A DNA stretch of 64,000 nt from Elephas maximus indicus (taxonomy: Eukaryota; Chordata; Mammalia; Proboscidea; Elephantidae): contig NC_064831.1 in the NCBI RefSeq assembly GCF_024166365.1, positions 23,178,768 to 23,242,767 of the forward strand, given 5' to 3'. The position numbers and the translations under genes are program-made. Shown here piece after piece: positions 58,359-64,000 of the stretch. The notes beneath the pieces are model-generated. The model saw only the letters and a list, made by a program, of their open reading frames with translations. It did no database searches and was not told the origin of the DNA. Numbering within the stretch: the first letter of the stretch is position 1; the number at the start of each line of letters is the position of its first letter.

Positions 58359-58949
58359 GCTAGACTGTGCGTGAGAGTAGCTAGCTGCCGTGGGTGTTTA
58401 TATAGGAGGGACCCGATAGAAATCTATTAAATGCAGGAACAAAGAAATAACTTCTGCCACAAGTTGACAGGCTAGGGTGTTTGTGTAGTATTATTTATAC
58501 CATTAGTTTAATTTTGTTCCTATATCAACTTATAAAATGACCAAATTAATGGAATTAAGAAAAAAAAATAGACACATCTCATCCTTCCTCATTGCTTAAT
58601 ACAGTACTCTTACTTGTGAAGTTCAGTCCCCAGTTTCTGAACACTGGAGAATAAAGAGAAAAAAAAGTTAAAGAGTCAAGTATCCATGATGAATGATATC
58701 ACTCCTCAAATTTAGAAAGATATACTAAAAAAATAACTTTAACCAAGAAAAGAGACAGAAACAGTATATTTTCGACTATTATAAACATAGATTCTCTTTA
58801 AGATTACATTTTGGATTATGATTAACTTTAATGAATAACAGTTTTTAGTACTCAATTACAAAACATCTGCTTAATTTTGCAAAAAACTATGGAAAACGTT
58901 ATAACCCTTCAGCAGGATTTAGAAGAAAAAACTATTAATGAGTATGCAT
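58359..58949. other. Intronic sequence, nothing recognised
   Basis: AT-rich intron. No exon found here despite a search for the missing GLRB exons. Confidence 0.45.
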
Positions 58950-59420
58950 CAGGGTGTTTATTAGACTCTTATTGCTGCTGTAACAAATTAGCAAAAACTT
59001 AAAACAATACAGATTTATTATCTTACTCTTCTAAAGGTCACAAGTCCAAAATCACTTTCACTAAAGCTAAAGTCAAAGTTGCAGCAGAGATGGTTCCTTT
59101 TGGAGGCTCTGAAGAGAGAACCCACTTCATTGCTTTTTCAGCTCTTAGAAACCACCTGTACTGTTTGGCTTCTGGCCTCTTCCTCACATGACTACAACGT
59201 CTTCATTTTGTCTTCAAGTCTCCTACCAGTGCCTCTGATCCTTCTTCTCTCTCATAAGGATCCTTGTGATTACACTGGGCCCACCTAGATAATCCAGAAA
59301 ACAATCTTCCCATGTCAAAATCCTCAGTTTACTCATACCTGCAAAGTCCCTTTCATGGACTTTGGGAATTTGGATGTGAACACCTCTGGGGTTCACCATT
59401 CAGCCTACCACAGGGGCAGA
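58950..59420 (-). repeat. Old LTR-like interspersed repeat
   Basis: The text from TTATTGCTGCTGTAACAAAT through CTTGTGATTACACTGGGCCC to CATTCAGCCTACCACA follows a well-known ancient mammalian repeat, probably read from its far end. I believe it is LTR-derived but cannot fix the family name. No coding frame. Confidence 0.5.
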
Positions 59421-60159
59421 CCCTGAAGATGACTAATTTGAAAATAAATGAATACAAAATTATTTTAAGGATTATTTATCCAAAATGTAAAATAGTGTAA
59501 GAAAAAAATTAGGACAAATAAGTCTCTTATTATTCTATAATAAACAAAACCATGATGGAACAGTGATATCAAAGCAAGAAAATGCAAAGACTAGGAAACT
59601 AAGCCAAGTTTTAAGGAAGGGATTCTAAACCTACAGATAGAAGTAAACATACAAAATAAAATTGTTTTTAAGGAACAAAGAGGAATAATTGTCAAGAGCT
59701 AGAATTAGACTCTTTTTTTTTTCTAGATATCAAATATGTTTTCATTTCCTTGGACTCAGGCACAACTGTGTTGCCCAAAAGGGGTGGAAGTTTATTATTA
59801 AAAAAACCCAAGAAGTCACGGCATGGAAAGGCATAGAAAAGCAGACAGGATCATGAAATGTACTGCAATAATAATTCAATATAATTACAAAGCATGTCTG
59901 AACCAAAGAAAAAATGGACTGTGTAAGCAAGCTTTTATTTACATAAAAGATCTCTTATGCATTTCTGATGAGGCAAAGTGACTGTGTATAGATTATTACA
60001 ATAAACCATAATATTCACTTTCCCCCTATGTTTGTAATAGTTCACACTTTCAATTATGAAAAGCCAACTGATTTAAGCCCAGGATAGAAACTGGATGGAA
60101 AAATCAACAAAGATAAGTATAACCGTAAATCAGAAGACACCTGACTTCTATTCTTCTTT
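59421..60159. other. Intronic sequence, nothing recognised
   Basis: AT-rich intron, no gene seen. Confidence 0.45.
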
Positions 60160-61060
60160 CTCTTTTTTTTTTTTTTGCATTACCGAGTTTTTTTTTTTTA
60201 TTGTACTTTAGATGAAGGTTTACAGAGCAAACTAGCTTCTTTTTAAACAGTTAGTACACATACTGTTTTGTGACATTGGTTACCAACTCCAAGATAATAC
60301 TCTCCCTTCTTGACTTTGGGTCCCCTATTATCAGCTTTCCTGCCCCCTCTTGCCTTCTAGTCCTTGCCCCTGGGCTGGTGTGCCCTTGTAGTCTCACTTT
60401 GTTTTATGGGCCTGTCTAACCTTTGGCTGGAGGGTGAACCTCAGGAGTGACTTCTGTACTGAGCTAAAAGGGTGTCCAGGAGCCATGCTCTCAGGGTTTC
60501 TCCAGTCTCTGTCAGACCAGTAAGCCTGGTCTTTTTCTGTGAGTTAGAATTTTGTTCTACATTTTTCTCCAGCTCTGTCTGGGCACCTCTATTGTGATCC
60601 CTGTCAGAATAGTTGGTGGTGGTAGCCAGGTACCGTCTAGTTGTACTGGACTCAGTCTGGTGGAGTTTGTGAATGTTGTGGTCCATTAGTCCTTTGGACT
60701 AATCTTTCCCTTGTATCTTTGGTTGTCTTCATTCCCCATTGCTCCAGATAGGGTGAGACCAATGGAGTATCTTAGATGGCTGCTCAAAAGCTTTTAAGAC
60801 CCCAGATGCCACTCACCAAAGTAGAATGTAGAACATTTTCTTTATAAACTATGTTATGCCAATTGAGCTAGGTGTTCCCTGAGACCATAGCCCCCACAGC
60901 CCTCAGCCCAGTAATTCAGTCCCTCAGGGAGTTTGGATGTGTCTCTGGAGCTTCCATGACCTTGCCTGGTACAAGTTGTGCTGGCTTCCCCAGTATTGTG
61001 TACGGTCTTACCCTTCACCAATGTTACCACTTATCTATTGTCTATTTAGTGTTTTAAATG
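60160..61060 (-). mobile_element. L1 3' UTR with poly(A) end, minus strand
   Basis: On the minus strand it ends with AAAGTACAATAAAAAAAAAA at about 60210-60190: an AATAAA signal running into a poly(A) tail, the mark of an LINE 3' end. The body is the same 3' UTR family as 56146-56745 but extends 300 bp further (to about 61060), with text such as CCAGATGCCACTCACCAAAG on the plus strand. Confidence 0.75.
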
Positions 61061-61938
61061 TTCTTATTTCAGATGTCACAAGCAGTAGCATTTAAGCTAC
61101 TAAGCTATTAAGATAAAATTAGAAGTGAATGTTCTAGCAACTTCAAATTAAGATGATTACATTTATTTGACAATTTTTTTACTATTAATGTCAGAAAATA
61201 TCACTTATAGTATAAATAATAACATCTTACAAAAATGTAAGGTAGCAGAATACAAAGAGCACACAGATATGAGAAAAAGGGACCATAAAACTATAAAATG
61301 AGACTAGAAAACAAGCTGAAAGGGTATATATCTACAGAGATGTAGAGGAGTGGCTTATGGAATATTAATATGGCTATAGTTTTCCTCCACTACACAATGA
61401 TGGTTTGTGAAGAAACATGAGATTACTGTAGTTTAATCTAGAAACACTTAGCATCTTAAAAAGAAAAAAAGAACAGAAAGAAATGTTTTCCAAAATGCCA
61501 ATAACTGCAATTGCTTCCATATTTGACAATCAGCTATTTAAACTGCAGGAACGAGCTGCTCCCTCCTCTACAAGTCCCCTACATCTGTCTGTCACCTGAC
61601 TTCCAGCTAGCTATGTTATGTCGCCCCAGGCTCCTGTTCTACTTTGCGCTTTCTGGAATAAGCAACTGCCAGTTTAAAGGTTCGAACTAGAGAGAAAATT
61701 GTTAAGCATTATTGAACTTTCTCAATTTTTCGGACCTACATATGCCCATAGGGAAAATTTCCGGGAAGCTCATAATAAACAAAACTATGCAATGGGGCTA
61801 CTAATAAGCTTATGAATGGTTCATTTTCTTTAACGATGATATTCTATTGTGAAACAGCCTGTATTTCAGATATTACATTAAACTGCAAACACAGGACAAC
61901 CAAAGAGTTACCAAAGGGGTTTCTATGCCAGGCACAAT
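61061..61938. other. Intronic sequence, nothing recognised
   Basis: AT-rich intron, with a less AT-rich island at 61545-61640. No gene seen. Confidence 0.45.
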
Positions 61939-62090
61939 GTTGTTGTTGTCTGCCATCATCAAGTGGACTGCACTCATAGGGCAGAGCAGAATTGCCCCAT
62001 AGGGCTTCCTAGGGTATAATCTTTAGTGGAGCAGATTGCCAGGTTTTTTCTCCTGCAGAGACGCTGGGTTTCGAACCACCGACGCTGATG
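61939..62090 (-). mobile_element. AfroSINE, long subtype, diverged
   Basis: Minus-strand copy with TTGTTGTTGTCTGCCATCAT at the tail, GCAGAGCAGAATTGCCCCAT in the middle and GGTTTCGAACCACCGACG at the B box. The head is missing. Confidence 0.75.
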
Positions 62091-62760
62091 TTATCTACGT
62101 ATCTAGGATAGTTTTTTGCCTTTCCTAGCTATTAAGCAACAAGCTATTAGAGCATTTGTCTTTGAAAAGATTGAGTAAATCTATAAAATTTGACAGCCTC
62201 AAAAGACATGCCAACAAAATTCTGCTCTATGGGGGCAAGTGAAATAAACATTGCTGAATGCAAAAGGGAATAATAAAGTAGAATACATACATGATTTGAT
62301 GAGTGTGGTTTGGATTCTGAAAATTTAGGCTATGTCTGCATGGCACAAGTAAAGGGTAGACTGGTATCCATCCACATTATTTGATCAAAAGAAATGATAA
62401 ATAGAAATCCTTTGGCTCTCCTCAGAGAAAGCCCTTCAAAATTTCCAAAATGACCCCTTTATAAAAGCATTAGTCAGTCAGTTATCTAACCAAGATGAAT
62501 GTCCCACATTAGTCCGCTGTTTAAATTTGCTCTCCAAATCCTTATACTTAACTAAGCAAAGAAAATTTATTTGTTAATTTATTCACTCAATATTAGCTAA
62601 TATATCAAACAATTTATTTATGTGTTCATTATTTATTGAGCGCTTATTGTCTTTTATGGAGAATTAAGAAGTAGAGTATATAATCCCTGACTTTAAGGAC
62701 TTTGTAGTCCATTAAAGAATAAAAGAAATACATACAAAAGAGTTAAATTACACTAAAGAT
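62091..62760. other. Intronic sequence, possible old L2/MIR piece
   Basis: Mostly unrecognised. 62630-62720 (ATTTATTGAGCGCTTATTGT ... AATCCCTGACTTTAAGGACT) resembles an ancient L2/MIR-type 3' end. Confidence 0.4.
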
Positions 62761-62764
62761 CCGT

Positions 62765-62803
62765 CCTGTTGCCATTGAGTCAATTGTGACCCATAGGATA
62801 ACA
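62765..62803 (-). mobile_element. Tail-only AfroSINE fragment
   Basis: TGTTGCCATTGAGTCAATTG followed by TGACCCATAGGATA is the SINE/RTE tail complement. Nothing else of the element is present. Confidence 0.5.
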
Positions 62804-62939
62804 CAGAAGCTGAGAATTAAGGAGCAAACAAAAGGAGATGAAAGCCCTGGGCTGAAAAGTGAATCAGAGTAGCCATAAAAGCCTTGATGAGAAAATAAGA
62901 GATGAGAAGGAAAAATAGCAGAGTCCAAAACAGGGCTTC

Positions 62940-63150
62940 AAGCCAGATCATTCTGGTTCTAACCGCTGCTGAGAATTTCCATTTTTTAACAAGTTCTCTC
63001 CTGAGAACTTGCATTTCCACCCCAGATATACTGAAGCAGAATCTACATTTTAACAAGATCCCCAGGTGATTCTTACATATAACTTCCCAGGAACTCCTTA
63101 GAAATGCAAATGCTCACCAAGGGGTCAGACCAGTTTGAAGCCCTGGTCGA
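62940..63150 (+). mobile_element. MER5-like hAT fragment
   Basis: GAGAATTTCCATTTTTTAAC, GCATTTCCACCCCAG, CCCAGGTGATTCTTA and AGTTTGAAGCCCTGGTC fit the layout of the MER5 group of non-autonomous hAT elements, rearranged or doubled. Low certainty. Confidence 0.45.
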
Positions 63151-63735
63151 AAATTTCATGGAAAGAATTGGTTTAATCTGACCCCAGGAATAAGTACTTT
63201 GGGCTAGCGACTGTTAAGGATCTGTGCAGGGGAACAATAGGAGAAGTGGTTGGGAATTATGAAATATTTTCTTATAATCTTCAAATAATCTGAAAGAAAG
63301 CTCTTCACCATTTTATAACTAAACATCCTTTTTTCCCCCCACATGCTTTCAACTCAATACAATCAAGCAATTACAAATGAGACCTAGAGAAGTTTAGGCG
63401 TTGGGTGAGAATAGATACATTGATAGCTGCTGAACTAGGAAATGTGTGTAATCTTTATTCAAATGAGAAAAAAAAAAAAGGATTTAGACTAGCTGACCCA
63501 CAACTCTGGGTTTAGGGTCAGATTACAGAGGTTTTCAGTGCAAAATAAATGAGGATGTTTTCAACACCTTGTTACTGATGTTTTAGGATTAGCGTAGTGG
63601 TGCCATGCCAGATAAACAGGATGCAGAGGGGAGTATAGAGACCACCTAGATCCCCTTAAAGTGTCACCTAGAGAAAATGACATCTATTCCTCTTACAAAG
63701 TGAAGTTCTTAAAGACTAAACACATTTTCAATTAA
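63151..63735. other. Intronic sequence, nothing recognised
   Basis: AT-rich intron, A run at 63468-63479. No gene seen. Confidence 0.45.
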
Positions 63736-63911
63736 TGAGAGCCCTGGTGGTGCAATGGCTAAGCGCTCAGCTGCTAACCAAAAGGTCAGTGGCTCAGTGG
63801 AGAAAACACCTGGCACTGTGCTCCCTTACAGCCTAGAAAATCCTATGGGACAGTTCTTTCTACCAGGGTCACTGTGAGTCAGAACTGACTTGAGAGCGTA
63901 TAACAACAACA
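63736..63911 (+). mobile_element. AfroSINE, long subtype, AAC tail
   Basis: Head GAGCCCTGGTGGTGCAATGG, then a decayed middle, tail GTGAGTCAGAACTGACTTGA and the end TATAACAACAACAC. Confidence 0.88.
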
Positions 63912-63950
63912 CTTGTCTCTGAGTGATATATGTCAGTCTATACCTACCAG

Positions 63951-64000
63951 AGGAGCTCTGGTGGTGCAGTGGTTAAATCACTTGGCTACTAAGCAAAAGG
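63951..64000 (+). mobile_element. AfroSINE, cut by the window end
   Basis: Head GGAGCTCTGGTGGTGCAGTG through ACTAAGCAAAAGG. The rest lies outside. Confidence 0.88.

Larger units (their letters stand above)
43076..64000 (-). other. GLRB: GLRB intron upstream of exon 4 (incomplete)
   Basis: At least 20.9 kb. I looked for the preceding exon (expected to end with the codons before DYRV) and for the signal-peptide exon and found neither, so the 5' part of GLRB should lie beyond the window. The interval is mostly L1, RTE and SINE sequence. Confidence 0.85.

Noticed and set aside
58590-58660. Candidate upstream GLRB exon (…ACTTGTGAAGTTCAGTCCCCAG…)
   Set aside because: Translation in all minus-strand frames does not match the expected residues before DYRV, and no paired splice sites fit.
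1-64000. CRISPR arrays, operons, bacterial or phage-type systems
   Set aside because: Spliced exons, SINE/LINE/LTR content and AT-rich introns show a mammalian locus. Direct repeats seen are dispersed retroelements or single tandem duplications.

Overview
This is a eukaryotic, mammalian window. It lies almost entirely inside one protein-coding gene: GLRB, the beta subunit of the inhibitory glycine receptor, read on the minus strand. Six consecutive coding exons are present (43075-42846, 42738-42656, 41093-40953, 35693-35541, 26074-25782, 2313-2017). Together they give 1197 bp, 398 residues plus a stop, with every junction in phase, GT/AG at every splice site inside the window and no internal stop. 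If the start of the protein matches human GLRB (497 aa), these are residues 100-497. The exons for residues 1-99 were not found, so they probably lie beyond position 64000. The 3' UTR and 3' flank fill 2016-1.

The repeats point to an afrotherian, most likely an elephant or close relative. About twenty tRNA-derived SINEs of the AfroSINE type are scattered over both strands. Three or more RTE (BovB-like) LINE copies share the SINEs' 3' tail, and L1 elements carry a characteristic 3' UTR. Species assignment is inference from repeat content.

Layout, left to right: GLRB 3' flank and last exon (1-2313). A 23.5 kb intron (2314-25781) holds a mostly full-length decayed L1 (about 4360-13597) with a 2.4 kb RTE nested in it, a two-LTR MaLR element (16181-18358), a solo LTR (19001-19412), and a second L1 (about 19925-23610) containing a SINE plus a 208 bp palindrome. 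Exon 8 is followed upstream by a 9.5 kb intron with a solo MaLR LTR, L1 fragments, a hAT-type element and an ERVL-type LTR. Exons 7 to 4 lie at 35541-43075. The last 21 kb is the upstream intron, dense in L1, RTE and SINE insertions.

I saw no CRISPR array, operon, phage or defence system. Nothing resembles a new multi-gene system. The points worth a second look are structural: very short tail-only insertions with target-site duplications, the SINE/palindrome chimera, recurrent L1 internal deletions, and the RTE copy that has lost the fingers region of its reverse transcriptase.
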